Shown here piece by piece: positions 8,577 to 21,291 of a stretch of 44,132 nt of DNA. The notes under the pieces are model-generated. The model was not told the DNA's origin, searched no databases, and saw only the letters and a program-made list of their open reading frames with translations. Location of the stretch: NCBI GenBank assembly GCA_902522825.1, contig CABYXE010000005.1, forward strand, positions 1 to 44,132. The letters are read 5' to 3'. Origin of the DNA: an uncultured SAR86 cluster bacterium. Its GTDB lineage: Bacteria > Pseudomonadota > Gammaproteobacteria > Magnimaribacterales > AG-339-G14. The position numbers were made by a program, and so were the translations under genes. Position 1 is the stretch's first letter, and the number at the start of each line of letters is the position of its first letter.

Positions 8577-9908
8577 TTGCAAATTTGGAATAAATGTAAA
8601 AAAAGCTTTGAGAGCAGCTTAGCCCCTGAGCAGTTCGCTACCTGGATAAACCCACTTGAATTCACAGAGTCAGAAAAAATAAACGGCCTTAGATCCTTCT
8701 ATGTTTTAGCTCCAAATGATTTCATTAAAGAATATATAAGAACAAATTTAGATCAAGATTTTAGAAAGTATATAGAAAAAGCATCTGGTTTAAAAAACTT
8801 TTCTTTAACATACGAGCTTGAAAACTCTTTTAACCTATTGAATTTAAAGGAAAAAAAAGAAAATAAAACATCTTTATTTGCCAATAAAGAAAACTCTTTA
8901 ATAGAAAACTTCTCTTTCAGCACTTTTGTAGAAGGAAAATCTAATCATGTGGCTCTTGCTGCGGCTAAACAAATTGCCGAAATGCCTGATGGAGCATATA
9001 ACCCTCTTTTTATATATGGAGGAGTGGGTCTTGGAAAGACTCACCTCATGCATGCAGTAGGCAATCAATTAAAATTAAAAGATCCTTCCAAAAAAATTGT
9101 TTATGTCCACTCAGAAAGATTTGTTGGAGATATGGTGAAATCACTGCAGCTGGGAGCAATAAATGAGTTCAAGAACTTTTACAGGACTGTGGATGCTTTG
9201 CTAATTGATGATATTCAATTTTTTGCCGGCAAAGAACAGTCTCAAGAGGAGCTTTTCCACACTTTTAATGCTTTGCTAGAAGGCGGTCAACAAATGATAC
9301 TTACTTGCGACAGATATCCTAAAGAAATTGTTGGATTGGAGGAAAGACTTAAATCAAGACTAGGCTGGGGTCTTCCTGTTGTAATTGACCCACCAGAACT
9401 TGAAACTAGAGTTGCAATTCTTTTAAGCAAGTCAGAAGAGATGGGCATTGATTTGCCACAAGATAGTGCTTTTTACATAGCACAAAAGGTAAGATCAAAT
9501 GTTAGGGAGCTAGAAGGCTCTCTGAAAAGAGTTGGGGCTAATTCTAAATTTACAAACAGACCTATAGATGTAAATTTAATCAAGGAGTCGCTAAAAGATT
9601 TGCTAGCTATTCAAGCCAGGCAAGTAAGTATAGATAATATTCAAAAAACAGTTTCAGATTATTATAATATAAAGCTTTCAGATCTTCTCTCAAGCAAAAG
9701 AAACAGGTCTTTAGCGAGGCCCAGGCAGCTATCAATGAGCCTAGCCAAAGAGTTAACGAATCACAGCCTACCCGAAATAGGCGAATCGTTTGGAGGAAGA
9801 GACCATACTACAGTTCTGCATGCCTGTAGAAGGATACTAGCCTTAAGAGAGGAAGATAACGGTATAGAAGAGGATTATAAAAAATTAGTAAGGGCTTTAA
9901 CGGCATAA
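8577..9908 (+). CDS. dnaA: Chromosomal replication initiator DnaA
   Basis: 443 aa. The N-terminal domain I ([22 protein letters not shown]) is followed by a short linker, then the AAA+ core with Walker [18 protein letters not shown] (about 148) and Walker [10 protein letters not shown] (about 208). The C-terminal DNA-binding domain carries [15 protein letters not shown] (406-420), the DnaA-box recognition signature. The start is TTG, with AGGAGG at 8565-8570 at good spacing; no better start exists. It heads the tightly packed dnaA-dnaN-recF-gyrB operon, and DnaA boxes upstream suggest self-regulation. Confidence 0.98.
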   Translation: MQIWNKCKKSFESSLAPEQFATWINPLEFTESEKINGLRSFYVLAPNDFIKEYIRTNLDQDFRKYIEKASGLKNFSLTYELENSFNLLNLKEKKENKTSLFANKENSLIENFSFSTFVEGKSNHVALAAAKQIAEMPDGAYNPLFIYGGVGLGKTHLMHAVGNQLKLKDPSKKIVYVHSERFVGDMVKSLQLGAINEFKNFYRTVDALLIDDIQFFAGKEQSQEELFHTFNALLEGGQQMILTCDRYPKEIVGLEERLKSRLGWGLPVVIDPPELETRVAILLSKSEEMGIDLPQDSAFYIAQKVRSNVRELEGSLKRVGANSKFTNRPIDVNLIKESLKDLLAIQARQVSIDNIQKTVSDYYNIKLSDLLSSKRNRSLARPRQLSMSLAKELTNHSLPEIGESFGGRDHTTVLHACRRILALREEDNGIEEDYKKLVRALTA

Positions 9909-9910
9909 AA

Positions 9911-11011
9911 ATGAAATTTACAGTAGAAAAAAAAGAAATATCTGAAGCTCTTAATTTAGTTGCATCTGTAGCTGAGAAAAGACAATCCATACCCGTTCTT
10001 TCAAATATATTATTAAAAGCTGAAAAAACTGGATTGACTTTAATAGCAACAGATTTAGAAATAGAACTAACTTTCAAAATACCAAAGATAGAACTGATAA
10101 ATGAAGGGGAAACCACTGTCTCTGCAAGAAAATTAGCTGATTTAACAAGGTCAGTTCCAGAAGATACTGTTTTGACTTTTGAATTAATAGAAAATCAATT
10201 AGAAATAAGTGCTTTAAAATTTCAAGCTGATTTTTCAACTTTGCCGGTTGGTGATTTTCCCGTTACAGAAATACAAGAATTTGATAGAGAAGTTGCGTTG
10301 CCAGGAAAGGAATTAGCAGATTTAATAGAGAAAACATCTTTTGCAATGGCATCGCAGGATGTTAGATATTATTTAAATGGCATTCTACTTGAGGTTTCTC
10401 CAAGCCAAATAAATGTAGTTGCTACAGATGGCCATAGACTTGCATGGTCTTGTTGCAAGCTTAAAACAGACTTTACCGATGAAAAGATAATAATTCCGAG
10501 AAAATCCGCTCTTGAGCTTCAAAAGCTTCTGAACCTTTATCCAGAAAATGTAAATATATCCTTTAATTCTAATCAGTTAAAAGTATTTTCAGATGACTAT
10601 ACATTTATTTCAAAGCTGATTGAGGGCTCCTATCCAGATTATGAAAAGGTTTTTCCAAAAGGTACAGAACAAAAACTAAAAGCAAACAAATCACTGGTTC
10701 AAACAGCCTTAAACAGAGCAGCTGTTCTTTCAAATGAGAAATACAGAGGAGTAAAATTTATTCTTGATCAAGATAATCTTAAAATTTGCGCAAATAATCC
10801 TAGCAAGGAAAGCGCTGAAGAAGAGGTTTTGGTTGAATACGCTGGAGATTCTTTTGAAATTGGTTTCAACATATCTTATGTTCAAGAGTCTTTATCAGTC
10901 ATACCAAACAACGAAGTTGAATTTGTTTTTTTTGGATCTGAGAATTCTTGCTTGGTTAAAAATATCGACGATGAAAGCTTGATACATGTAATTATGCCAA
11001 TGAGACTATGA
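9911..11011 (+). CDS. dnaN: DNA polymerase III sliding clamp (beta subunit)
   Basis: 366 aa, the usual length. It starts MKFTVEKKEISEAL, contains YYLNGILLEV and ATDGHRLAW in the second clamp domain, and ends in the nearly invariant MPMRL. It forms the ring that tethers polymerase III. It is 2 bp after dnaA and 3 bp before recF. Confidence 0.98.
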   Translation: MKFTVEKKEISEALNLVASVAEKRQSIPVLSNILLKAEKTGLTLIATDLEIELTFKIPKIELINEGETTVSARKLADLTRSVPEDTVLTFELIENQLEISALKFQADFSTLPVGDFPVTEIQEFDREVALPGKELADLIEKTSFAMASQDVRYYLNGILLEVSPSQINVVATDGHRLAWSCCKLKTDFTDEKIIIPRKSALELQKLLNLYPENVNISFNSNQLKVFSDDYTFISKLIEGSYPDYEKVFPKGTEQKLKANKSLVQTALNRAAVLSNEKYRGVKFILDQDNLKICANNPSKESAEEEVLVEYAGDSFEIGFNISYVQESLSVIPNNEVEFVFFGSENSCLVKNIDDESLIHVIMPMRL

Positions 11012-11014
11012 TAA

Positions 11015-12040
11015 ATGTATCTTTCAAAAATTCATTTAGTTAATTTTAGGCTTTTTTCAGACTCTTTATTTAATTTAGAAGAAACTACGCTGATAACTGG
11101 AAAAAATGGTGCAGGGAAGACATCTGTTCTAGAGGCAATTCACGTTATTTTAAAATCAAGATCTTTTAGAACCTCATCCATGAATAGCTTAATAAATTTA
11201 AATGAAGATAATTTTTTAATTAATGCCAAGCTAGATTCTAAGACTTTAACTTTTGAAAAAAAGAGAAGAAGCGCACCTATAAATAACGGCTATAAAACTT
11301 TGAGTTATAAATACGAAAATTTCCCAGTTCTAATTAATAATTTTAGTTTGGCCTTTCTGGAATCAGACAAGGAAGTGAGAAGAAGGTTTTTGGATTACTT
11401 TATGTTTCACGTGAAACATGACTATATAGAGAGCCATAGAAAATTTAAAAAAACTCTATCAACAAGAAATCGAGCCTTGAAGAAAAACAATGAAGAGGAA
11501 ATAAATATATGGACAAAATTATTATTAGAACAAGCTGAAAAAATAACGGCTGATAGAGAGGAAATACTAAATCAGGTAACCTCGGAAATTCCCCAATTTT
11601 TTAAAAAATTACCTCTTGACGAAAGATGGAAAGATATAGGAAATAAATTGTCCTTAAAGTTTAATAAAGGCTGGGAGGAAGGGCAGTTAATTGAAGTTCT
11701 TAGATCAAATTTTCAAGAGGATATGAGAAGAGGGTTTACAAAGTTTGGCCCTCAACGATTTGATTTAGAAATTAATATTCTTAAAGAAAAGGCGGGCGAC
11801 TTACTTTCTAGAGGAGAGCAAAAACTATTGATTTTATTGATTTTTTTGTGCTTTGGAGAATTTATATCAGAAAAAATAGGAAAGAAAGTTTTTTATCTTG
11901 TTGATGATGCAGCCGCTGAACTTGATGAGGAAAATCTTATTTTAGCCTTCAAATCGTTAGAAAAAGTTAATGGACAAAAAATAATATCAGCAATAAAAAA
12001 ACCAGAAAATATTAAATTAAATAACGTTATTGATTTATAA
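11015..12040 (+). CDS. recF: DNA replication and repair protein RecF
   Basis: 341 aa, a little shorter than E. coli RecF (357). Walker A GKNGAGKTS is at residues 29-37, the ABC-type signature LLSRGEQKLLILL lies near the C-terminus, and Walker B is FYLVDDAAAELD. RecF helps load RecA at single-strand gaps. A perfect parS site lies inside the gene and encodes the peptide MFHVKH of the protein. It is 6 bp before gyrB in the dnaA operon. Confidence 0.96.
   Translation: MYLSKIHLVNFRLFSDSLFNLEETTLITGKNGAGKTSVLEAIHVILKSRSFRTSSMNSLINLNEDNFLINAKLDSKTLTFEKKRRSAPINNGYKTLSYKYENFPVLINNFSLAFLESDKEVRRRFLDYFMFHVKHDYIESHRKFKKTLSTRNRALKKNNEEEINIWTKLLLEQAEKITADREEILNQVTSEIPQFFKKLPLDERWKDIGNKLSLKFNKGWEEGQLIEVLRSNFQEDMRRGFTKFGPQRFDLEINILKEKAGDLLSRGEQKLLILLIFLCFGEFISEKIGKKVFYLVDDAAAELDEENLILAFKSLEKVNGQKIISAIKKPENIKLNNVIDL
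11403..11418. promoter_or_regulatory. parS: parS centromere site inside recF
   Basis: TGTTTCACGTGAAACA is a perfect 16-bp palindrome identical to the universal ParB-binding parS consensus. It lies in the recF coding sequence, about 10 kb from parB and about 3 kb from the DnaA boxes, which is a typical origin-proximal position. Confidence 0.93.
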
Positions 12041-15002
<2,962 letters not shown>

Positions 15003-15003
<1 letters not shown>

Positions 15004-16352
15004 TATTTTATTAAATAGTCTTTAAAGAAGTCAGGAATATCAGAAATATCTATAGTTTTTTGCTCCATAGAGTCTCTGTCTCTAACGGTTACTTGATTTT
15101 TCTCAAGAGAGTCAAAATCAATTGTTATGCAAAGGGGAGTGCCAATTTCATCATGTTTTCTGTAGCTTTTCCCAATATTTCCAGTATTTTCGACCACAAC
15201 TCTGCCTATCCTCAGGTTTTGAAGCTCATTCTTAAGCTTATGAGCTAAATCTACTAGTTCCGAATTATTCTTTTTTAAAGGAATTACAGCTGCTTTAATT
15301 GGAGCTAAATGAGGCTTTAACGATAAAACTACCCTTTCTTTTCCATTTTCCAGCTCTTGGACTTGGTAAGATTCGTTTAGAATGGCTAAAAAACCTCTAT
15401 CCACACCCGCAGAAGGCTCTATTACGTATGGAACGACCCATTCATTGGTTTTTATGTCTTGAATAGCTAACTTCGCGTTAGAAGAGGTGTTTTTGGCAGT
15501 TTTGGCTGAAATTGCCAAATCTTCTTGGTTTTTACTATGAGAACCAAGATCAAAGTCAGTTCTGTTAGCAATTCCCTCTAATTCTTCTAAACCATGTGGA
15601 AATTTATACATAATATCCACAGTTGCTTTTGAATAATGAGCTAAGTCTTCTCCAGTAACGTGGAGTAATTCTAACTTATCTTTAGATACGCCCTGCTCTT
15701 CCCACCAACTTAGTCTATTTTCAACCCATTTTTTGTGCCAATCTTCATCCGATCCAGGCTCAACAAAAAACTCCAACTCCATTTGTTCAAACTCCCTTAC
15801 TCTAAAAATAAAATTTCTTGGCGTTATTTCGTTTCTAAATGCTTTTCCTATTTGAGCTATACCAAATGGTAAAGTTCTAGAAGTTGAATCAACTACATTC
15901 TTAAAGTTTGTGAATATTTGTTGAGCAGTTTCTGGCCTTAGGTATGCAAAACTTGCTCCATCATCAACAGGGCCTACATTAGTTTTGAACATTAAATTAA
16001 ATTGTCGCGGCTCTGTTAAATCTTCTTCTTTGCAATAGTCAGGAACTTGATCTGCTCTAAATCTTTCTCCACAAGATTTACAATCTACCAATGGATCAGA
16101 AAAGGTATCCTCATGACCGGAATATTTAAGCACATCCGGATGAGTCAAAATAGAAGCATCCAATCCTTCTATATCGTCTCTGTCATAAACCATCGATGTC
16201 CACCAGGATTGCTTAATATTATTCTTTAATTCAACACCTAAAGGACCGTAATCGTATAGTCCTTGAAGGCCGCCATAAATTTCATTTGATTGAAATATAA
16301 ATCCTCTTCTCTTACAAAGAGCAACAAGTTCTTCCATTGTTTGAGCTGTCAA
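15003..16352 (-). CDS. glyS: Glycyl-tRNA synthetase, single-chain alpha2 type
   Basis: 449 aa. It begins with [20 protein letters not shown] and [19 protein letters not shown], and has a cysteine cluster CKSCGERF...YC. Class II motif 2 is [19 protein letters not shown] and motif 3 is [14 protein letters not shown], with a C-terminal anticodon-binding domain. This is the homodimeric GlyRS of archaea, eukaryotes, Firmicutes and Actinobacteria, not the alpha2beta2 GlyQ/GlyS enzyme expected in gammaproteobacteria, yet it sits where glyQ-glyS usually lie. No glyQ or beta-subunit gene is in the window. It charges tRNA-Gly. trkH lies upstream and gmhB downstream. Confidence 0.95.
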
Positions 16353-16405
16353 TTTATTTTCCTCATTTCAATTTAAATATGTTTTATATCTATAGTAAGT
16401 GCTTA

Positions 16406-17857
16406 CTAAGACCTCCAAAAGAAAGATGTAAAAAGCACTAGTAGCGTGTAAATTTCTAGCCTACCTAAGATCATGGCAAATGACAAAAAAAGTTTGCTAA
16501 TTCGATTTAATGAATCGTAATTAAAAGTTGCTTCACCTAGTGCAGGTCCTAGATTATTAATACATGAGAAGACTGCTGAGAAAGATGTCTCAAAGGACAA
16601 TCCTGAAGCTAACAAAAGCATAGTCCCCAACAAAAGAGTAATCATGTAAACAGCTAAAAAGCCCCAGACAGAATCTTTAATTTCCTGGTTGATAATTTTG
16701 TTTCCTACCTTTAAGGGTAAAACAGAATTTGGGTGAACTAATTTTTTTAGTTCCTTAACTCCTTGTTTAACAAATATTAAAATTCTAATTGCTTTGATTC
16801 CCCCTCCAGTTGAGCCTGCGCATGCTCCCATGCCTGCTAAACCTATTAGAAAATAAGGCAAGTAAGACGGCATAGAGCTGTGATCTTCTGAAGTGAAACC
16901 AGTAGTCGTTAAAAAGGAGATTGTCTGAAACAATGATTTCATTAGCAAAGATAAATCGTTGCTATTTGAAAAAAGAATTAGAGATATAAATACGAAGATA
17001 AAAGATAAAAAAGCAACACTTGCAAAAAACTTTAGCTCTGGATCTAAAAAGTAACCATTTAATTTTTTCTTTTTAAGGGCTAGGAAGTGCAAAGAAAAAC
17101 TTAAAGCCGAAAGAAACATGAAAATAGATCCAAAAAAATAAAGAAAATCATTATTAAAGTAAGCAAAACTTTGGCTATAGTTAGAGAAACCGCCTATGGC
17201 AACAGTTGTAAATGAGTGTGTGACAGCATCAAAAAAGCCCATTCCTGAAAAAAAGTAAGAAAAACAACAGCTTATAGTCAAAATTAGGTAAACTACCCAT
17301 AAAGATTTGCCTGTTTCTGCCATTTTTGGCCTTAATTTAGTTCCAGATACAGATCCCTGGGTTTCTCCTCTATAAAGTTGCATTCCTCCCACTCCCAACA
17401 AAGGAAATAGGGCTAAAGCAAGCACAATTATCCCTAATCCACCTAACCACTGCAATAAAGCTCTATAAAAAAGCACTGATTTCAACTGAGTATCTAATTC
17501 AGTAATAATTGAAGCTCCAGTCGTTGTAAGGCCTGAGACAGCTTCGAAGTAAGCATTCACTATAGTTAAATTAGAACTTTCTCCAATTACAAAAGGTAAG
17601 CTGGCAAAAATTGAGTATGTAAACCACAATAAAACTGTCAAAAGAAACCCGTCTCTTATCCTTAAGTCTTCATATTCTCTTTTAAAATTTACTCCAACTA
17701 AAAAAAGCCCTGAAAAAAGGGTAATTAAAAATGCATATATAAAAGAAACGACTGAATCTTCTTGATATAAAAAAGCCACTACAATAGGAAGAAGTTGAAA
17801 AAAAGAAAAAATAATTAATCCTATCCCTAAAATCTGTGAAATTAGTCTATATTTCAT
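16406..17857 (-). CDS. trkH: Potassium uptake protein TrkH (membrane subunit)
   Basis: 483 aa, strongly hydrophobic with about 10 or more membrane segments. The selectivity-filter-like loops of the TrkH/KtrB fold are visible: EAVSGLTTTGASI, TTVAIGGFS, TTTGFTSEDHS and FSCINNLGPALGE. ACAGSTGGGIKAIRILIFVK is the typical loop after the third repeat. It forms the K+ channel of the Trk system. The regulatory subunit gene trkA lies immediately upstream on the same strand. Confidence 0.96.
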   Translation of the reverse strand: MKYRLISQILGIGLIIFSFFQLLPIVVAFLYQEDSVVSFIYAFLITLFSGLFLVGVNFKREYEDLRIRDGFLLTVLLWFTYSIFASLPFVIGESSNLTIVNAYFEAVSGLTTTGASIITELDTQLKSVLFYRALLQWLGGLGIIVLALALFPLLGVGGMQLYRGETQGSVSGTKLRPKMAETGKSLWVVYLILTISCCFSYFFSGMGFFDAVTHSFTTVAIGGFSNYSQSFAYFNNDFLYFFGSIFMFLSALSFSLHFLALKKKKLNGYFLDPELKFFASVAFLSFIFVFISLILFSNSNDLSLLMKSLFQTISFLTTTGFTSEDHSSMPSYLPYFLIGLAGMGACAGSTGGGIKAIRILIFVKQGVKELKKLVHPNSVLPLKVGNKIINQEIKDSVWGFLAVYMITLLLGTMLLLASGLSFETSFSAVFSCINNLGPALGEATFNYDSLNRISKLFLSFAMILGRLEIYTLLVLFTSFFWRS

Positions 17858-17880
17858 TATTATTGCTTAAGTTCGCTCAA

Positions 17881-19236
17881 TTACGCTAAAGATCTTTCTA
17901 ATTTATCAAAATTGTCTTTATCTGATAAAAATATGACTAGATGGTCATTTTCAGCTATTTTTAGATCGTGATGAGCAATTTTTACTTCATCATCCCTCAA
18001 AAGAGCTCCTATCATGCACCCTTCGGGAACGTCTATTTCATCAATTCCTTTGCCTATAAGGCCTTTATTCTTTTCTATATCTACAATAACTTCAAGAGCT
18101 TCGGCTTTTCCCCCTTTAAAAGAGTAAGCATTTGCCAATCTAGAACTTACAACATTTTGAAGCACAACCCCTATGGTTATAAGGGTTGGGGCTATAGAAA
18201 CCTCTAAATCTTCATTTTTTATTAGTTCTATGTAATTTTTTTTATTTACCAAGGTTAAAACGTTTTTAGCCCCTTGTTTCTTAGCTAATAGAGAGGACAT
18301 TACATTTGCTTCATCATTATTTGTTACAGCACAAAAAACATCTATTTGATCAATTCCCTCTTCATCTAATAATTCAGAGTCGGAAGTGTCTCCATGTAAG
18401 ACCAAGCTGCTTGAAAGTTTTTCTGATAAATAAATACATCTCTCCTTATCAGCTTCTACAACTTTTACTCTAAAATTTTTCTCTAAAGCCTTGGCAATTT
18501 TTCTGCCAATTCTTCCTCCTCCAGCAATCATTATATTTTTATATCGCGCATCTTCTTCTCTAATTTCCGACATCACTTTTCTTAAATTTGATCTTGCAGT
18601 AATGAAGAAAACCTCATCTTTTTCTTTTATGAAATTATCTCCACTAGGAATAATAACTTCGTTGTTTCTATAAATGGCAGCAACTCTGGTATCTGCACTA
18701 GGGATATGATCTTTTAATTCTGAAATTTTATGACCTGTAATAGGAGCGCCCTTTGTGGCTTTTACTTGAACCATTGAAGCCATAGAATTTCCAAAATCTA
18801 AAACTTGCATAGCGCCAGGTAACTCGATCAATTTTGTTATGTAATTGGTTATTAAATTTTCAGGACTAATGATTACGTCAATGGAATAATCTCCTGCTTC
18901 GAAAATTTCTCTACCCTTTCCAGCCAGATATTGTGTGGCTCGAATTCTTGCCATAGTTTTAGTTTTTTTATTAATATGTTTGACCATTTGACAGGCAACC
19001 ATGTTGACTTCATCCCACTGAGTCATAGCAACGGCTAGATCCGCAGAAGCAATGTCTGCCGATTCTAAAGTTCTTGGATAACAACAATTACCACAAATTG
19101 TTCTTAAGTCATTTTGGTCTGATATTTTTTGTAACTTTTCTTCGTCTATATCTATGAGAGTTACATCATGCTCCTCTGCCAGAATTTGAGATAATTCTGA
19201 TCCGACTTGTCCTGCGCCAAGGATTACAATATTCAA
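17881..19236 (-). CDS. trkA: Trk system potassium uptake regulator TrkA
   Basis: 451 aa with two RCK modules. Each has a Rossmann NAD-binding start (VILGAGQVGSELSQIL at residues 3-18 and IMIAGGGRIGRKIAKALE at about 233) followed by a TrkA-C domain. It binds NAD(H)/nucleotides and gates TrkH. The gene precedes trkH with a 23-bp gap, so the two subunits are co-transcribed. Confidence 0.96.
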   Translation of the reverse strand: MNIVILGAGQVGSELSQILAEEHDVTLIDIDEEKLQKISDQNDLRTICGNCCYPRTLESADIASADLAVAMTQWDEVNMVACQMVKHINKKTKTMARIRATQYLAGKGREIFEAGDYSIDVIISPENLITNYITKLIELPGAMQVLDFGNSMASMVQVKATKGAPITGHKISELKDHIPSADTRVAAIYRNNEVIIPSGDNFIKEKDEVFFITARSNLRKVMSEIREEDARYKNIMIAGGGRIGRKIAKALEKNFRVKVVEADKERCIYLSEKLSSSLVLHGDTSDSELLDEEGIDQIDVFCAVTNNDEANVMSSLLAKKQGAKNVLTLVNKKNYIELIKNEDLEVSIAPTLITIGVVLQNVVSSRLANAYSFKGGKAEALEVIVDIEKNKGLIGKGIDEIDVPEGCMIGALLRDDEVKIAHHDLKIAENDHLVIFLSDKDNFDKLERSLA

Positions 19237-19284
19237 GTTTTTATACCTATAAAAATTATACTCTTACTTAAAACTTTGTGAACT

Positions 19285-20217
19285 TTAAGTAAGATAATTT
19301 CCTACTTTAAAGAAATCTCTAGAGCCATTGTAAAAATCTGCCACAGACATCTTTCTTTTGCTTGGCCTAGATAGTTCTAATATTTCTACCGACAAATCTT
19401 TAGCACCTATTAAAAGTCTCTCTCCTGAAAATTCCAAAATCTTTCCGGGCCCCTTACTTTTAATAGAGCAAAGCTTAGCTTTATGAACGTTAATTCTCTG
19501 TTTTTCATAAGTAGAGTAAGCACAAGGGTTAGGGCTAAAACCATTAATCATATTTTTGATAATCTCTGCTTTTTTATCCCAAGCAATACATGATTCGCTT
19601 TTCAATAACTTATCTGCATAAGACGCTTTAGAATGGTCTTGTTCAATAAATTTAATATTATTTAATTCAATATTTTCAATAGTTTGCAATATTTTATTAG
19701 AAGACACTTTAGACATTTTTTCTGCTAAACTTCCTGAGGTTTCTTCTTCCTCTATAGCTACTTTAAAAGATTCTATAATAGGTCCTTCGTCTAATCCTTC
19801 TGAAAGTTTCATTATAGTAATGCCAGTAAATTTATCTCCATTTATTATTGCTCTTTGTATAGGGGCAGCTCCTCGATAACTTGGGAGTAAAGAAGTATGA
19901 ACATTAACTGATCCATAAGTTGGAAGTTCAAAAATATCTTTAGGAATAATTTTTCCGTAAGCAAACACAATGAGTAAATCCGACTCTATTTCTTTAAAAA
20001 TATTTTTTACCTCCAAGCTCTTTAAATTTTCAGGCTGTATAAAAGGCAAATCATTTTCCAAACAAAAATTTTTTATTGGACCAGGAAGCAATTTTTTCCC
20101 TCTCCCGGCAGGCTTATCCGGCATCGTTAAAATTAAACTTATTTCATGAGATGAATTTAATATCTCTTCTAGACAAGAAATAGAAATATCAGGCGTTGCT
20201 GCAAAAATGATTTTCAT
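19285..20217 (-). CDS. fmt: Methionyl-tRNA formyltransferase
   Basis: 310 aa. The N-terminal formyl-transfer domain has FAATPDISISCLEEIL, MPDKPAGRGKKL, the catalytic-site region VNVHTSLLPSYRGAAPIQRAI and LSEGLDEGPI, with a smaller OB-like C-terminal domain. It formylates initiator Met-tRNA. It is paired with def (10 bp gap), as usual. The gene rsmB (sun), often between fmt and trkA in gammaproteobacteria, is missing here: only 48 bp separate fmt from trkA. Confidence 0.96.
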   Translation of the reverse strand: MKIIFAATPDISISCLEEILNSSHEISLILTMPDKPAGRGKKLLPGPIKNFCLENDLPFIQPENLKSLEVKNIFKEIESDLLIVFAYGKIIPKDIFELPTYGSVNVHTSLLPSYRGAAPIQRAIINGDKFTGITIMKLSEGLDEGPIIESFKVAIEEEETSGSLAEKMSKVSSNKILQTIENIELNNIKFIEQDHSKASYADKLLKSESCIAWDKKAEIIKNMINGFSPNPCAYSTYEKQRINVHKAKLCSIKSKGPGKILEFSGERLLIGAKDLSVEILELSRPSKRKMSVADFYNGSRDFFKVGNYLT

Positions 20218-20226
20218 ATTTAGGAG

Positions 20227-20736
20227 CTATTTTTTTTGTTTTTTTAATCTTAATAACTTTGATCTAATTCTTTCCCTTTTAGTTGAAGAAATATAATCCA
20301 CCATAAGTTTTCCATCTAAGTGATCAGTTTCATGTTGAATGACAACGCCTAACAATCCAGCTGGTTTAATTTTTTTTTCTTTTCCATCTAAATCGTTATA
20401 TGAAATTTCAACATTAACAGGACGAATTACTTCTTCATAAAAACTTGGTACAGAAAGACAGCCTTCTTCGTATCCGGCTTTTTCTTCTTCTTCCAAAATT
20501 TTTATTTTGGGATTAATAAAAACTTGTGGCTCGTCTTTTTCTTCACTTATGTCTATGACAATAATTCTCTTCGGCACACCTATCTGTGTAGCAGCCAATC
20601 CAATACCTTTGAACTCATACATTGTTTCCAACAAATCTTCTGATAAAGATTTTAATTTCTCATCAAAAACTTTTACTTCTTGCGCAATTTCTCTCAATCT
20701 TGGATCTGGAAAAACTAAAATATTTCTTAATGTCAT
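20227..20736 (-). CDS. def: Peptide deformylase
   Basis: 169 aa. All three metallo-site motifs are present: GIGLAATQIG, EEGCLSVPS (Cys ligand) and QHETDHLDGKL (two His ligands and the catalytic Glu). It removes the formyl group from nascent proteins, complementing fmt directly downstream. It is transcribed divergently from purE with a 66-bp spacer. Confidence 0.97.
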   Translation of the reverse strand: MTLRNILVFPDPRLREIAQEVKVFDEKLKSLSEDLLETMYEFKGIGLAATQIGVPKRIIVIDISEEKDEPQVFINPKIKILEEEEKAGYEEGCLSVPSFYEEVIRPVNVEISYNDLDGKEKKIKPAGLLGVVIQHETDHLDGKLMVDYISSTKRERIRSKLLRLKKQKK

Positions 20737-20802
20737 TTAATTAATTACGATAAACATTTATTATAGGTCATAAATTTTAATTAATAATTAACGGAGCAAC
20801 TT

Positions 20803-21291
20803 TTGAAAGTTTCAATAGTAATAGGTTCGAAAACTGACCTAGATTTGGCTAAAGCTGCAGGGGAAGTTTTAGACAGTTTTGAAGTAGAAAATTCCATCAA
20901 TGTCCTTAGTGCCCACAGAATGCCAGAAGTGCTTCAAGAACATATTCAGGCAGAACTCGCTGCGAATACTAAAATTTTTATTGGAATTGCGGGCATGGCT
21001 GCGCATTTAGCAGGAAACATTGCAGCCCACACGTCTGTACCTGTAATAGGTGTACCTGGAGACGGTGGTCCACTGAATGGTTTCGATGCCTTATTGTCTA
21101 CAGTTCAGATGCCAAAAGGGGTACCGGTTGCTACAGTAGCAATTGGAAAAGCTGGAGCGATAAATGCAGGGCACTTAGCCGCTCAAATGTTGGCAATTAG
21201 CGACGAAAAGCTAGAAAAAGCTATAAAAGACGCAAGAATTCAACAAAAACAACAACTTAAGAAGGAAAATGACGAACTTCAGGCTAGCTAA
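20803..21291 (+). CDS. purE: N5-carboxyaminoimidazole ribonucleotide mutase PurE
   Basis: 162 aa. It begins VSIVIGSKTDLDLAKAA, then LSAHRMPE, GIAGMAAHLAGN and PVIGVPGDGGPLNGFDALLS, all class I PurE signatures. It converts N5-CAIR to CAIR in purine synthesis. The start is TTG with a CGGAG Shine-Dalgarno (20792-20796) at normal spacing. The usual partner purK is not adjacent; tsaC follows with a one-base stop/start overlap. Confidence 0.95.
   Translation: MKVSIVIGSKTDLDLAKAAGEVLDSFEVENSINVLSAHRMPEVLQEHIQAELAANTKIFIGIAGMAAHLAGNIAAHTSVPVIGVPGDGGPLNGFDALLSTVQMPKGVPVATVAIGKAGAINAGHLAAQMLAISDEKLEKAIKDARIQQKQQLKKENDELQAS

Noticed and set aside
16393-16408. 7-bp inverted repeat TAGTAAG/CTTACTA at the trkH stop
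   Set aside because: Loop of two bases, AT-rich, no T-run on the minus strand, and it overlaps the stop codon; not a convincing terminator.
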